Counted from the first letter of the stretch, positions 8,360 through 17,835 are shown. The stretch: DNA of 64,000 nt from Lachnospiraceae bacterium (GCA_902363665.1 CABJAW010000008.1:1-64000), one strand, 5' to 3'. Notes: generated by a model from the sequence alone, not told the origin. Numbers and translations: made by a program.

Positions 8360-8400
8360 AAACGAATACAGAAAACACTTTTTGCTTTCCGCATTCGTTT
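8360..8400 (-). terminator. Terminator of the metallo-hydrolase gene
   Basis: AAACGAAT (8360-8367) and ATTCGTTT (8393-8400) pair with further partial pairing inside; on the minus strand the stem runs into seven T residues. Confidence 0.75.
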
Positions 8401-8410
8401 CCAATATACA

Positions 8411-9211
8411 TTACAGTTCAAACGTCTCCATATCATCCGGAATAAACAGATTTCCCTGATATACCGCACTGCCCTCCCGGCCGTACAGTTCCTTCCGCTG
8501 CGTAATCGTATCATCCTCGGTATGATACAGAAGCAGATTTTTTACGTGCAGACGCTCGGCCAACTCACAGGCATCTTTTACCGTCGAATGATGTTTTTCA
8601 TATGGCTGATATTTGTCTGCCTGCGAATAAAGGCAGAATGCTTCATGCAGCAGCCAGGTGCTGTCTTTTACGTACGCTTCGTCCGCCTCGTTGTACGGCT
8701 CATCACCGCAGCAGGTCAGCTTTTCTCCGTTTCCAAGCTGCATCGTAAATCCAAATTGCTTTGCCTTTGTCGAGTGAATATCGAAAAACGTCGTTTCACG
8801 CCCAAGAATTTCTTTTTTCTCTCCATCCTTCACCTCGATCAGATGCAGCTTTTCGTCCAGAAATCTGGCATGCTTTCCGGGCAGCAACGTCTTCGTCAGA
8901 TCACGCAGTAAAGTGATCAGCTCGTCGTGCGCGTACAGCGTCACATCATGTGTGATCGCGCCCTTCGTCATCTTCTGACAGATCATCCGCATCACCCACA
9001 GGATTCCGAAAAGATGATCCATGTGCTTGTGTGTCACAAAGATCGTGCGGATATCATTTAAAGAAACACCGGCCTCCTCCAACCGCGAAAGAATCGTATT
9101 TCCTCCACCTCCATCCACCAGAAAGCAGTCTTTACCTTCCTGCAGCACAAAGCAGGTGTTGTATATTTTTGTCACGGCAGCGTTTCCGGTGCCAAGAATT
9201 GTAAGGTTCAT
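8411..9211 (-). CDS. MBL-fold metallo-hydrolase, RNase Z-like
   Basis: A 266-residue metallo-beta-lactamase-fold protein of the RNase Z/ElaC-like branch. The N-terminal strand-loop (MNLTILGTGNAAVTKIYNTC) and the zinc site THKHMDH (residues 60-66: His61, His63, Asp65, His66) are clear; GDEPY near residue 170 and LYHTEDD near 238 fit the later metal ligands. Many relatives of this size act on phosphodiesters or are uncharacterised; a true tRNA 3' processing role is not assured because the protein is shorter than RNase Z and the usual flexible arm is not obvious. It is followed by its own terminator and preceded by the dihydrouridine synthase gene 110 bases upstream. Confidence 0.85.
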   Translation of the reverse strand: MNLTILGTGNAAVTKIYNTCFVLQEGKDCFLVDGGGGNTILSRLEEAGVSLNDIRTIFVTHKHMDHLFGILWVMRMICQKMTKGAITHDVTLYAHDELITLLRDLTKTLLPGKHARFLDEKLHLIEVKDGEKKEILGRETTFFDIHSTKAKQFGFTMQLGNGEKLTCCGDEPYNEADEAYVKDSTWLLHEAFCLYSQADKYQPYEKHHSTVKDACELAERLHVKNLLLYHTEDDTITQRKELYGREGSAVYQGNLFIPDDMETFEL

Positions 9212-9321
9212 GGTGTGTCCTCCTGTGTGTTATTTCTGATTTTCTGCTTTCAGTATACTTCCAAACCTGACATCCCGCAACCAAAAGCTTTTTATCCCTA
9301 TCCGCTGCATAAAACAAGATG

Positions 9322-10335
9322 TTAACTCTGCATCGTCAGCCCACGAGCCTCCGGTCCATCCGCACGCAGGTTGCACTCGCGGAACAGGCGGTCCACCTCG
9401 CAGAGGTATTCCGTTACTTTGGAAGCTTTGCGGATCTTTTTTCCGATTTTCTCGCTGTGCTCAAAATTCTGAAGCATGTAGCTCCAAAGTTCTTTCATGT
9501 GGAACACGGCGTTGCGGTCCTCACCGAAAATTTCACGGTACTGCGCAAAGATCTCAGCATGAAACTCGCGGAGAAGCTTCTTTTCTGCAGCCAGATCTCG
9601 ATTGGCAGTGCCTGGCAAATCCATTTCGTTTTGCTGCTTGTTCAACCGCCCGATCAGCCCTGGATCCGCAATCACACCACGTCCAAGCATCACCCGCTCT
9701 GTCTGTGGAAACGCTGCATGAAACGCTTCATAATCCCGCGCCGTCAGCAGATTTCCGTTGTAGCAGACCGGTGCATGGCTTACTGCCGAAAGCTGTGCGT
9801 AAAGATCCAGATGCGGCTCGCCTTTGTAAAATTCTTCCCGCGTGCGCGGATGGATAATCAGTTCCGATAACGGATACTGATTGTAGATTTCAAGCAGACG
9901 AAAGCCCTCCTCCGGGTCTTTCATACCGATTCGTGTTTTAAGAGAAATACACACCTCGTTTTCTGAAAAGATACGGTCTAAAAATTGGTTCAGTTCCTCC
10001 GGATATGCAAGAAATCCGGCTCCTTTTTTCCGCGCTGTGACCGTACCGGACGGACATCCGAGATTCAGGTTGACCTCCCGGTAGCCATATGCCTGCAACT
10101 CCTGCACCGCCTCATGAAACCGGTCGGCATCGTTTGTCAGGATCTGCGGCACCAGGTTTTTCACGTGATTGTTTTCCGGCAGGATATCCCGCAGCTCTTT
10201 TTTGCGCAGCGGATGCTTCTGATCCGGTACAATGAACGGGGTAAAATAGCAATTCGCTCCCGGAAAATATTTTTCCAGTGCGTTTCAGTAAATGTATCCG
10301 GTGACACCCTCAAGTGGGGCAACATAAAATTTCAT
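9322..10335 (-). pseudogene. tRNA-dihydrouridine synthase gene with in-frame TGA at codon 17
   Basis: Dus enzymes reduce uridines in tRNA D-loops with FMN. The reading frame starts at ATG 10335 with MKFYVAPLEGVTGYIY, meets TGA at 10285-10287, and continues unbroken in the same frame for 320 codons to 9322. The downstream part has the catalytic cysteine motif NLNLGCPSGTVTARKKGAGFL, LKTRIGM, LIIHPRTREEFYKG, and the FMN phosphate loop MLGRGVIADPGLIGR. At the TGA position this family usually has an arginine (TGYIYRNA), so one C-to-T change of CGA explains it. The next downstream start (10164) would remove the first barrel strand. Either the gene is freshly inactivated, or the base is a sequencing error; readthrough is possible but unsupported. 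Confidence 0.85.
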
Positions 10336-10519
10336 TTTCTTTCTCCTGTTTTTCCTTTTGTTTAACCGAGCCGGGCAAATCTCCTGCATGGTCGCACGAA
10401 GCAATAAGCAGCGGAATGAAAACTGCTTGTATCCAGCTCGTGATAAGCTGCGAAGCTGCTGCTCGGTCATGAAATATCACAAGAATGGGGCTGGATTCCT
10501 TATGAGTCTATAACTAACG

Positions 10520-10542
10520 AAGCGGATTACGAATTTCCGCTT
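10520..10542 (+). repeat. AAGCGGAT-family intergenic palindrome, copy
   Basis: AAGCGGAT, 7-base loop, TTCCGCTT (one mismatch in the stem). It lies in the 474-base gene-free gap 10336-10809, which also holds a half copy at about 10784-10808 and the hairpin at 10674-10716 but no supportable gene. Confidence 0.7.
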
Positions 10543-10673
10543 TGATCCATGTGTTCTGCATTTCGTATTGTACAAGTATTTACGCTAAAACACAATGACG
10601 ATTTACGCGATTATTTCCGGGCATACAATGTCATTCTCATTTATAAATGTGTTACAGATTTCTGCTTTCATGC

Positions 10674-10716
10674 AAAGAGGACCCGCTGATCAATTTCGAC
10701 CAGCCAGGTCCTCTTT
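10674..10716. terminator. Terminator-like hairpin downstream of the FGGY kinase gene
   Basis: A perfect 10-bp inverted repeat AAAGAGGACC (10674-10683) and GGTCCTCTTT (10707-10716) with a 23-base loop. It lies about 95 bases beyond the kinase stop; the T-run is modest on both strands. Confidence 0.55.
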
Positions 10717-10809
10717 CTTTCGCGAAGCATGGCGTAAGCCCGCCCTGCGTCTGATATTAATTTCTCGAACCAGGAAACTGCGCAACGGACTGTGAATATC
10801 CGCTTCGAC

Positions 10810-12411
10810 TTATTTTAGTGATTCCACTGCTGCCTTCTCGATCGGAAGTCCTGCCTTGTAGCGCTCGATAAATGCGTCAAAGCCTGCCACATCCTCTGCC
10901 TTCGGCTGCATTTCAAGACCTTCGCTTCCTGCAAATACCTGATCTGCCAAGAACTGATCGAGTGTCTCGCCCTCTTTCTTATTTACCATATAGGAAGCAA
11001 GAAGTGCGATACCCCATGCGCCGCCCTCACCTGCGGTCTCCATAACGGATACCGGAGAATTGAGTGCTGCTGCCAGGATGCCCTGTCCCACGCCCTTTGT
11101 CTTGAACAGACCGCCGTGTCCGTAAATCTTGTCGATCTTTACATCCTCGTTCTTCAGAAGGATGTCAAAGCCGACCTTCAGTGCGCCAAGTGCTGTAAAC
11201 AGGTTGACACGCATGAAGTTTGCAAGGTTGAATTTGCTGTCCGGTTTTCTTGCAAAGAGCGGACGGCCCTCGTTGAAGCCTGTGATATGCTCGCCGGAAA
11301 AATAGTTGTATGCCAGGAGTCCGCCGCAGTCTGCGTCACCCTCAAGTGCCTTGTTGTAAAGTGTGCCGAACAGCTTGCCCATATCGACTTCCACGCCGAA
11401 TGCTTCTGCAAACTCTTTGAAAATATTTACCCATGCATTCAGATCGGACGTGCAGTTGTTGCAGTGTACCATTGCTACCTGATGTCCTGCCGGTGTCGTC
11501 ACGATATCAATTGCATCGTACGGCTTGGAAAGGTCTTTTTCCAGTACGATCATGCCGAATACGGAAGTACCTGCGGACACGTTTCCGGTACGTACTGCTA
11601 CGCTGTTTGTTGCTGCCATACCGGTGCCTGCATCTCCTTCCGGCGGGCAAACCGGGATGCCTGCCTGCAGCTTGCCGGATACGTCAAGCTTCTTTGCGCC
11701 CTCTGCAGTCAGTGTGCCTGCGCTCTCGCCTGCTACCAGTACCTTCGGGAAGATCTCTGAGAGCTTCCAGCCAAAGCCCTTCGGCGCTACGAGCTCATCG
11801 AATTTCTTTACCATCTCTGCGTTGTAATCTTTTGTCGCAGTATCGATCGGGAACATACCGGATGCCTCGCCGACACCTGCCACCTTCTCACCGGTCAGCT
11901 GCCAGTGAATGTACTCTGCCAGGGTCGATACGAATGCGATATCCTTTACGTGCTCCTCGCCGTTTAAGATTGCCTGATACAGATGTGCGATTGTCCATCT
12001 CTGCGGAATGTGGAACTGGAACAGCTCGGTCAGCTCCTCCGATGCCTGCTCTGTGATCGTATTTCTCCAGGTGCGGAACGGTACCATCAGCTCGCCTGCT
12101 GCATTGAACGGCATGTAGCCGTGCATCATGGCACTGAAACCGATGCCTGCCAGAGAGGTTACTTCCACTCCATATTTTGCCTTTACATCCTCTGTCATAT
12201 CACGGTAGCAGTCCTGCAGTCCGTTCCAGATTGCATCCAGACTGTACGTCCAGATTCCGTCTACCAGCTGATTTTCCCACTCGTGGCTTCCTGAAGCGAT
12301 CGGCGCGTTCGCCTCATCCACCAGTACTGCTTTGATTCGTGTGGAACCAAACTCAATACCAAGTACGGCTTTGCCGCTCTCAATCGTATTTTTTGTTGCT
12401 TCTACTCCCAT
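10810..12411 (-). CDS. FGGY-family carbohydrate kinase, ribulokinase-like
   Basis: A 533-residue sugar kinase of the ASKHA/FGGY superfamily, which phosphorylates a pentose, ketose or polyol with ATP. Visible marks: N-terminal phosphate loop [17 protein letters not shown] (about 16-32), catalytic region [29 protein letters not shown], and the C-terminal ATP loop [20 protein letters not shown] followed by [17 protein letters not shown]. The length and the MMHGYMPF and WRNT segments fit the ribulokinase-like proteins of clostridia that accompany AraA and AraD, but neither is present here, so the substrate remains open. It has a -10 element TATAAT in the 166-base gap shared with the divergent membrane-protein gene. 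Confidence 0.85.
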   Translation of the reverse strand: MGVEATKNTIESGKAVLGIEFGSTRIKAVLVDEANAPIASGSHEWENQLVDGIWTYSLDAIWNGLQDCYRDMTEDVKAKYGVEVTSLAGIGFSAMMHGYMPFNAAGELMVPFRTWRNTITEQASEELTELFQFHIPQRWTIAHLYQAILNGEEHVKDIAFVSTLAEYIHWQLTGEKVAGVGEASGMFPIDTATKDYNAEMVKKFDELVAPKGFGWKLSEIFPKVLVAGESAGTLTAEGAKKLDVSGKLQAGIPVCPPEGDAGTGMAATNSVAVRTGNVSAGTSVFGMIVLEKDLSKPYDAIDIVTTPAGHQVAMVHCNNCTSDLNAWVNIFKEFAEAFGVEVDMGKLFGTLYNKALEGDADCGGLLAYNYFSGEHITGFNEGRPLFARKPDSKFNLANFMRVNLFTALGALKVGFDILLKNEDVKIDKIYGHGGLFKTKGVGQGILAAALNSPVSVMETAGEGGAWGIALLASYMVNKKEGETLDQFLADQVFAGSEGLEMQPKAEDVAGFDAFIERYKAGLPIEKAAVESLK

Positions 12412-12577
12412 GTTCTGATCCTCCTATCAACTTCACGTGTTTTTTTGCGCTCACGTAAAATCATTATAGCATTCTTTCCTAAACAACGCCACTCATTTTT
12501 CCGGAATCTATGCAATTCTGACAATTGACTTGCGTGGTACAATAGTGAAAAAGAGAATCAGGGAAGTGATTTTATTT

Positions 12578-13363
12578 ATGAACAATTACTATATTGCTCA
12601 TTATTTTAATTTTGAAAATGCCGGCATTTTCATGCTGCTCGCATTTGCCGGTCTGCTCATCGTACTGGCAATCGTACTCGGCGTCGCCCGGATGCAGATG
12701 CATTACCATCTCCAGACAGAGGATCTCTCACCGCGCCGTGAGCGTCAGATCCGTTCCTTTCACCTCGCCCGTGAATACAACACGATCGAAAGCTTTTTCG
12801 AAATGGTATTCAGCAGCACCTCCATCCTTTTGTTTCTTTCACTCTACTACGTGATCGATGCACGGATTCCGGAAGCCGCTTTCTACTGGCAGAAATATCA
12901 GGACTTCTTTCTCCTGCTGTTTCTTCTGTGTTCCGTCGTGTTAAACGGATACCTGGATCGCGCATTTGTGCCGCTGCGCAGGATCTCCCCGGGTCAGAAG
13001 GCTTCCGTGCGTCTTGTCTCCTCATTTTACATCGTCCTGATCCTGCTGTATATCAAATTTATTTATCTCGATAACAACTACGATGCACTGATCATGTATT
13101 TCGTCACGCTTGCAGTCGGCCGTTTTATTTATTTTGACTTTACATGGAAGGATTTTCTTGGCACGCTGCGCGGTGTGCTGCAAAATCTTCCGCTGCTGAT
13201 CCTGATGGGCGGCTACTCTGCCTTCGTGTGCTGGTTTGGTTTTCATACCGGTTTTCTTCTGACCTCAAACGGAGTTATTCTAAGTACGCTGCTTGCCCAC
13301 CTGTTTATGGATGCTTCCATTTTTATCCTCGATAAAACAAAATTGCTGCGGCTGTTTCTCTGA
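12578..13363 (+). CDS. Polytopic membrane protein of unknown function, 261 aa
   Basis: The frame is open from 12530 but ATG 12578 is preferred: GGGAAGTG lies eight bases upstream. The product has about seven hydrophobic segments (roughly residues 14-36, 72-90, 103-120, 138-158, 161-180, 195-220 and 222-245) and a basic cytoplasmic loop RRERQIRSFHLAREYN after the first. I do not recognise a family. It is divergent from the FGGY kinase and convergent with the TetM-like fusion gene; the stop codon lies inside a small hairpin shared with that gene's 3' end. Confidence 0.7.
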   Translation: MNNYYIAHYFNFENAGIFMLLAFAGLLIVLAIVLGVARMQMHYHLQTEDLSPRRERQIRSFHLAREYNTIESFFEMVFSSTSILLFLSLYYVIDARIPEAAFYWQKYQDFFLLLFLLCSVVLNGYLDRAFVPLRRISPGQKASVRLVSSFYIVLILLYIKFIYLDNNYDALIMYFVTLAVGRFIYFDFTWKDFLGTLRGVLQNLPLLILMGGYSAFVCWFGFHTGFLLTSNGVILSTLLAHLFMDASIFILDKTKLLRLFL

Positions 13364-13375
13364 CAACCGCAGCAA
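13343..13375. terminator. Hairpin between convergent genes
   Basis: TTGCTGCGG (13343-13351) and CCGCAGCAA (13367-13375) form a perfect 9-bp stem that includes the stop codon of the + gene and ends two bases from the stop of the - gene. No long T-run follows, so termination efficiency is uncertain. Confidence 0.5.
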
Positions 13376-13377
13376 CA

Positions 13378-16125
13378 TTACAATGTTTTCTTTCCCAGCC
13401 GCACATCTTCCATCAGATCACTCATTTCATCATTCAAATGATCAAACAGATAATTTTTTCCTTCTGCCCTTTTCTCCGTATACTGCTCACGGATTTCTCT
13501 GCGCATTGCTGCGATCTCCTCTTCCAGATCATGTGCCGACATTCTCCGGCCGCCCTGCCCGAGGATGATGACCTGCTCCAGCGCATCGGACGTCGCCACC
13601 GTGACATTATACTTTCTTCCGATTGCATGGACCGTTTTTTCAATGTACTGGTCCGCTGTCTCCGCTTCCTTCGTGTAGACTACATAAATATTGTGATACT
13701 TCTGTACACTTCCCTGTCCGCCTTCCACGCGATATGCGTCAAAGACGAGAATCAGATTCATTTTTTTGTATCCCTGATAATTACTCAGAATATCCATCAG
13801 CTTCGTCCGAGCAGACTCCACATTGACCTTTGCAAGCTCGTTTAATTCTTCCCAGGAAAAAATGATGTTGTAGCCATCGACCAGAAGGTATTCGTCTCGC
13901 ACCTCCTGCTTTTTCGCAGGTGCCGATGAAGCCGATTCGCTGTAATCCATGCGCCGGCTTTTTTGCCAGCCGCTCTTTTCCCGCTTGATCGGGCCATAGG
14001 TGCGGGTAAAGATTTCTTCCAGTTCGTCATTCGTGATCGTCAGATTGGAACGGTCGTAACGGCTTGTCGGCCCGGCCGGTACGTCAGTACGCGGCTCATA
14101 TTCATTTTCGACTATATCCTGATCATCATCATTCTTTTTCTGTCCAATCACTCCGCTCGTATCCAGATGCGCATACTCCGGCACCAGATCCCAGTCGACC
14201 ACAAACCCTGCACCGTGTGCACAGAACACAGATCCCGTTGGATTCTCCAAATCCCCCTCTGGATCGTAGCCTCGTGCTTCGATCACTTCCTCCGCATTGT
14301 GGCATGGCTGATAGCTGCTGACGCTGCACGTCATCCGTCCTTTTCCCTTTGTATAGGAAATCAGCTCCGTCTGGTAGCCGCGCATTGTTACAACCGGTGC
14401 TGTTCCTTTCAAAACTGCATTTTCTCCTTCGATCTCCATCGGCGAAAAGCTGCCGTGCATTTTCTGGATATCCGTCATCGCGCGGCCCGCGCAGTCCAGC
14501 GGAAGCTCCAGCCGAAACTCATAGACCGGCTCTAACAGGACATTTTCCGCGCTCCGCAGTCCCTGCCGCAGCGCCCGGTACGTCGCCTGACGGAAATCTC
14601 CGCCCTCGGTGTGCTTCTGATGCGCACGCCCGGCGATCAGTGTGATCTTCATATCGGTAATCTCCGATCCGGTCAGTACGCCGATATGCTGTTTTTCCGC
14701 CAGATGCGTCAGGATCAGTCTCTGCCAGTTGCGATCCAGCACATCCTCACTGCAGGCCGTCTCAAACTGCAGACCGCTGCCCGGCTCCCCCGGCTCCATC
14801 AGAAGATGCACCTCCGCGTAATGGCGCAGCGGTTCAAAATGTCCGATTCCGATCATCGGCTTCACGATCGTCTCCTTGTAGACAATGCTGCCTGCGCCAA
14901 ATTCCACAGCAATGCCAAACCGTTCGGAAATCATATTTTTCAGGACTTCCGTCTGCACTTCTCCCATCAACTGCGCATAGATCTCTCCCAGCTCCTTGTT
15001 CCATGTGATATGCAGCTCCGGCTCTTCCTCCTCAAGCTGAAGAAACTTTCGATACGTCTGATGTACATCACAGTCCTCCGGAATCCGGATCTGATAGGAA
15101 AGCACCGGTTCCAGTACCGGAAGATGCACGCCGCATTCCGTTCCGAGTCCTTCTCCTGCCTTCGTATGATTCAGCCCGGTCACCGCACACACCATACCGG
15201 CCTGTGCCTCATTTACCGCCCGGAAAGATGATCCGGAACAGACACGGATCTGATTAACCTTTTCCTCCCACGCGTCCTCTCCGTCGCCGCCACGCAGCAC
15301 TGCTTTTACCTTCAGGCTGCCGCCCGTGATCTTCATATGCGTCAGGCGGTTGCCCTGCTCGTCACGTGAAATCTTGTAGACCCGCGCTGCAAATTCCTCC
15401 GGATAGCTTTTCTGCACACTGTATTCACGCAAAGCATCCAGCAGCTCCTGTACACCCTGAAGCTTCAGTGCCGAGCCAAAGTAGCACGGAAAGATCTTCC
15501 GCCGTGCGATCATCCGCGCGGCATCTTCCTTTCGGATTTCCCCCGTTTCCAGATACTGCTCCAGAAGTGATTCCTCACAAAGTGCTATTGCCTCTGCCGT
15601 CTCACCATCTGAAAGCGGATCGTCGGCCGCTGAAAAATCAATACAGTGCTCGTCCAGCTTTTTCTGCAGCTCCAAAAGCAGACTCGTCCGGTCCGTTCCC
15701 TGCTGATCCATCTTGTTGATAAACAGAAACGTCGGAATCTCATATTTTTTCAGCAGCCGCCACAGCGTCTCTACATGACTCTGCACACCATCCGCTCCGC
15801 TTATGAGCAGCACCGCATAATCAAGAATCTGCAGTGTCCGCTCCATTTCTGCCGAAAAATCCACATGACCCGGCGTATCGATCAAAGTCATTTCCATATC
15901 ATCCAGCATTACCTCTGCCTGTTTGGAAAAGATCGTGATGCCGCGTGCACGCTCCATTGCAAAATTATCCAGAAACGCATCCTGATGATCCACGCGCCCG
16001 AGCTTCCGTATTCCTCCGGTCAGGTAAAGGATTGCCTCCGCAAGCGTCGTTTTCCCGGCATCGACATGAGCAAGCAGCGCGGTACAGATATGTTTTTGCA
16101 TCTTATCGCCTTTCTGTGTATTCAT
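13378..16125 (-). CDS. Fusion of TetM-like ribosomal GTPase with Rae1/YacP-type NYN nuclease
   Basis: The 915-residue product has two parts. Residues 1 to about 660 are an EF-G-related GTPase of the ribosomal protection (TetM/TetO) type: P-loop AHVDAGKTT, switch region MERARGITIFS, DTPGHVDF, NKMD, then EF-G domains ending GKGRMTCSVSSYQPC. After a hydrophilic linker, residues 744-915 match a whole NYN-domain endonuclease of the YacP/Rae1 family: VDGYNIIFSW, VFDAYRVEGG, YTKEAETADQYIE and ATSDALEQ carry the acidic active-site residues. Rae1 of Bacillus cleaves mRNA in the ribosomal A site, and TetM-type factors bind at the same place, so a joined function on stalled or drug-bound ribosomes is plausible (inference). 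Start is ATG 16125 (GAGAGG eight bases upstream) or ATG 16101 (GAAAGGCG). Promoter is perfect consensus. Tetracycline resistance itself cannot be assumed. Confidence 0.88.
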   Translation of the reverse strand: MNTQKGDKMQKHICTALLAHVDAGKTTLAEAILYLTGGIRKLGRVDHQDAFLDNFAMERARGITIFSKQAEVMLDDMEMTLIDTPGHVDFSAEMERTLQILDYAVLLISGADGVQSHVETLWRLLKKYEIPTFLFINKMDQQGTDRTSLLLELQKKLDEHCIDFSAADDPLSDGETAEAIALCEESLLEQYLETGEIRKEDAARMIARRKIFPCYFGSALKLQGVQELLDALREYSVQKSYPEEFAARVYKISRDEQGNRLTHMKITGGSLKVKAVLRGGDGEDAWEEKVNQIRVCSGSSFRAVNEAQAGMVCAVTGLNHTKAGEGLGTECGVHLPVLEPVLSYQIRIPEDCDVHQTYRKFLQLEEEEPELHITWNKELGEIYAQLMGEVQTEVLKNMISERFGIAVEFGAGSIVYKETIVKPMIGIGHFEPLRHYAEVHLLMEPGEPGSGLQFETACSEDVLDRNWQRLILTHLAEKQHIGVLTGSEITDMKITLIAGRAHQKHTEGGDFRQATYRALRQGLRSAENVLLEPVYEFRLELPLDCAGRAMTDIQKMHGSFSPMEIEGENAVLKGTAPVVTMRGYQTELISYTKGKGRMTCSVSSYQPCHNAEEVIEARGYDPEGDLENPTGSVFCAHGAGFVVDWDLVPEYAHLDTSGVIGQKKNDDDQDIVENEYEPRTDVPAGPTSRYDRSNLTITNDELEEIFTRTYGPIKREKSGWQKSRRMDYSESASSAPAKKQEVRDEYLLVDGYNIIFSWEELNELAKVNVESARTKLMDILSNYQGYKKMNLILVFDAYRVEGGQGSVQKYHNIYVVYTKEAETADQYIEKTVHAIGRKYNVTVATSDALEQVIILGQGGRRMSAHDLEEEIAAMRREIREQYTEKRAEGKNYLFDHLNDEMSDLMEDVRLGKKTL

Positions 16126-16187
16126 AAATTAATCCTCTCAGATTTCATTTTCTTTCACGTTTATTATCCATCCATTTCATGACGCCC

Positions 16188-16202
16188 GGGGCAAAAGCCC
16201 CC
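16188..16202 (-). other. 5' leader hairpin of the TetM-like fusion transcript
   Basis: GGGGC, AAAA loop, GCCCC pairing close to the predicted transcription start. No T-run, so it is more likely a 5' stabilising structure than a terminator. Confidence 0.45.
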
Positions 16203-16213
16203 GATATCATTCC

Positions 16214-16242
16214 ATTATATTAGCATCCCAGCAGTGTGTCAA
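16214..16242 (-). promoter_or_regulatory. Perfect-consensus sigma-A promoter of the fusion gene
   Basis: TTGACA (16237-16242), 17-base spacer, TATAAT (16214-16219) on the minus strand. Leader of about 80 bases to the start codon. Confidence 0.85.
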
Positions 16243-16276
16243 CGAACCGCACACCAAACAACAAACAGCTGTTGTA

Positions 16277-16299
16277 AAGCGGACATTCGCAATCCGCTC
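16277..16299 (-). repeat. AAGCGGAT-family intergenic palindrome, copy
   Basis: Read on the minus strand: GAGCGGAT, loop TGCGAAT, GTCCGCTT. It lies just upstream of the promoter of the TetM-like fusion gene and ahead of the divergent chromate transporter gene. Confidence 0.75.
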
Positions 16300-16437
16300 T
16301 GGCGCAAATATTTTTCCATACACACAGACGTACGAATGTGATATACTGTATACCGCAAATAATGGTTTGGCAAACCGCAGAATTGTTATTTTACACATTT
16401 GAACACAAAAGGTTATCTTCAAAACGAAAGGTTATTT

Positions 16438-17001
16438 ATGAAAAAATTATGTTCCCTTTTCCTTATGTTTTTTAAAATCGGCGCTTTCACCTTTGGCGGT
16501 GGCTACGCAATGATCGCACTTCTGGAAAATGAATTCATCACACGCCGTCACTGGATGACTCAGGAAGAATTTCTTGACATGACGGCAATCGCCGAGTCCA
16601 CGCCCGGTCCTGTGGCCGTAAACAGCGCCACTTACCTCGGCTACCGCCTTGGCGGTGTGTCAGGTGCGCTCGTATCAACGATTGCTGTCTGTCTTCCGTC
16701 CTTTTTGATCATTTATCTGATCTCTCTTTTTTTCGATCAGTTTCTGAACCTCACGATCGTGGGCAAGGCCTTCCGCGGCATTCAGGTATGCGTGATCTAT
16801 CTGATCTTCTCCGCCGGAATCCGCATGCTGAAAGGTCTGAAACACACCGTATTCAACTACATGATTCTTATTACAGTCATCTGCTCCATGGTGATCTGTA
16901 CCGTATTCTCGGTGAATTTTTCCTCAATTTTTTATGTGCTGATCTGCGGATGCATCGGTATCGGCGGTTTTCTCATGCAGCGGATTTCACAGAGAAAATA
17001 A
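16438..17001 (+). CDS. Chromate-type transporter, first half subunit
   Basis: A short-chain CHR-family membrane protein of 187 residues; such halves work in pairs and export chromate or move related anions, though the physiological substrate in anaerobes is often unknown. The family motifs FFKIGAFTFGGGYAMIALLE and IAESTPGPVAVNSATYLGYRLGG are present, followed by four to five hydrophobic segments. ATG 16438 is chosen over the upstream start at 16399 because GAAAGG lies six bases ahead and the motif is only 12 residues in. The second half begins 117 bases downstream, with a hairpin in between. Confidence 0.9.
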   Translation: MKKLCSLFLMFFKIGAFTFGGGYAMIALLENEFITRRHWMTQEEFLDMTAIAESTPGPVAVNSATYLGYRLGGVSGALVSTIAVCLPSFLIIYLISLFFDQFLNLTIVGKAFRGIQVCVIYLIFSAGIRMLKGLKHTVFNYMILITVICSMVICTVFSVNFSSIFYVLICGCIGIGGFLMQRISQRK

Positions 17002-17026
17002 TCAAACCAAACTTATCTGAAGATTC

Positions 17027-17078
17027 AAAACAGCTATTCTCAATCCACTTTGATCCGGTTCAGGCAAATAGCTGTTTT
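17027..17078 (+). other. Hairpin between the two chromate transporter halves
   Basis: A perfect 12-bp inverted repeat, AAAACAGCTATT (17027-17038) and AATAGCTGTTTT (17067-17078), with a 28-base loop. The arm ends in TTTT, so it could act as a partial terminator or attenuator that reduces expression of the second gene. Confidence 0.6.
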
Positions 17079-17118
17079 CTTCATATAATAGCCATTTTTT
17101 GACATCAGGAGACCTCAA

Positions 17119-17688
17119 ATGGAAAAACTGATTTTTCTTTTTCTTACTTTTCTTGAGATCGGCGCCGTCTCATTCGGCGGCGGCTATGGCATGATCTCGC
17201 TGATCCGCGAAAAGGTTCTGCAATACGGCTGGCTTTCGGAATCAGACTTTCTGAATTTTATCGCAGTATCTGAATCCACACCCGGACCGCTTGCCGTCAA
17301 TATGGCGACCTTTATCGGCTCTTCGCAGGCCGGTCTCGCCGGTGCGGCCGCCGCCACCTTCGGCGTTGTCCTGCCGTCCTTTGTAATCATTTTGATGATC
17401 GCGGCTTTGATCCGCAGCTTCTTAAAATACTCCGGCGTACAGGCCTTTTTATCAGGCGTCCGCCCCTGTGTGGTGGCAATGATTCTCGCCACTGCACTGA
17501 CGATGGCAGGCAGTACACTGCTTGGTTTTTCTTCTCTTTCCGAAAAAATCAGCCCGGATGTGCGCGGCATCGGATTGTTTGCCTGCCTTCTGCTTCTGCA
17601 CGGGCTATCCGTAAAAATATGGAAGAAAAAGCCCTCGCCGATTCTGATGATACTGATTTCGGCGGGGCTGGGGATACTGATTTATTAG
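17119..17688 (+). CDS. Chromate-type transporter, second half subunit
   Basis: A 189-residue CHR-family half protein, partner of the gene upstream. It carries FLEIGAVSFGGGYGMISLIREKV and VSESTPGPLAVNMATFIGSSQAG, which correspond to the duplicated motifs of long CHR proteins, and four or more membrane segments. AGGAGA lies ahead of the ATG. Split pairs of about 190 residues each are the usual arrangement in Firmicutes. It is followed by a palindromic repeat at 17708-17730. Confidence 0.9.
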   Translation: MEKLIFLFLTFLEIGAVSFGGGYGMISLIREKVLQYGWLSESDFLNFIAVSESTPGPLAVNMATFIGSSQAGLAGAAAATFGVVLPSFVIILMIAALIRSFLKYSGVQAFLSGVRPCVVAMILATALTMAGSTLLGFSSLSEKISPDVRGIGLFACLLLLHGLSVKIWKKKPSPILMILISAGLGILIY

Positions 17689-17707
17689 AGCGTATTTGAA
17701 CGCAGCG

Positions 17708-17730
17708 AAGCGGATTGCAAATGTCCGCTT
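17708..17730 (+). repeat. AAGCGGAT-family intergenic palindrome, copy
   Basis: AAGCGGAT, loop TGCAAAT, GTCCGCTT; one G-U pair. Located 20 bases after the second chromate transporter half. Confidence 0.75.
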
Positions 17731-17835
17731 TACAAAGCATTCCCTCGGTCTGCGCTATATTTTGCAGAAAGCATTTTGCAAACATACTCGGAACATTAAT
17801 ACACTCAAAACATTTATAAATGAAGGAGATTTAAC

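Noticed and set aside
10285..10287. TGA as a selenocysteine codon
   Set aside because: The position is normally arginine in this family, not a catalytic cysteine, and no SECIS-like hairpin is evident just downstream.
13378..16125. Calling the TetM-like fusion a tetracycline resistance gene
   Set aside because: Similarity to ribosomal protection proteins is clear, but the C-terminal residues that displace tetracycline could not be recognised, and the fused nuclease implies another role.
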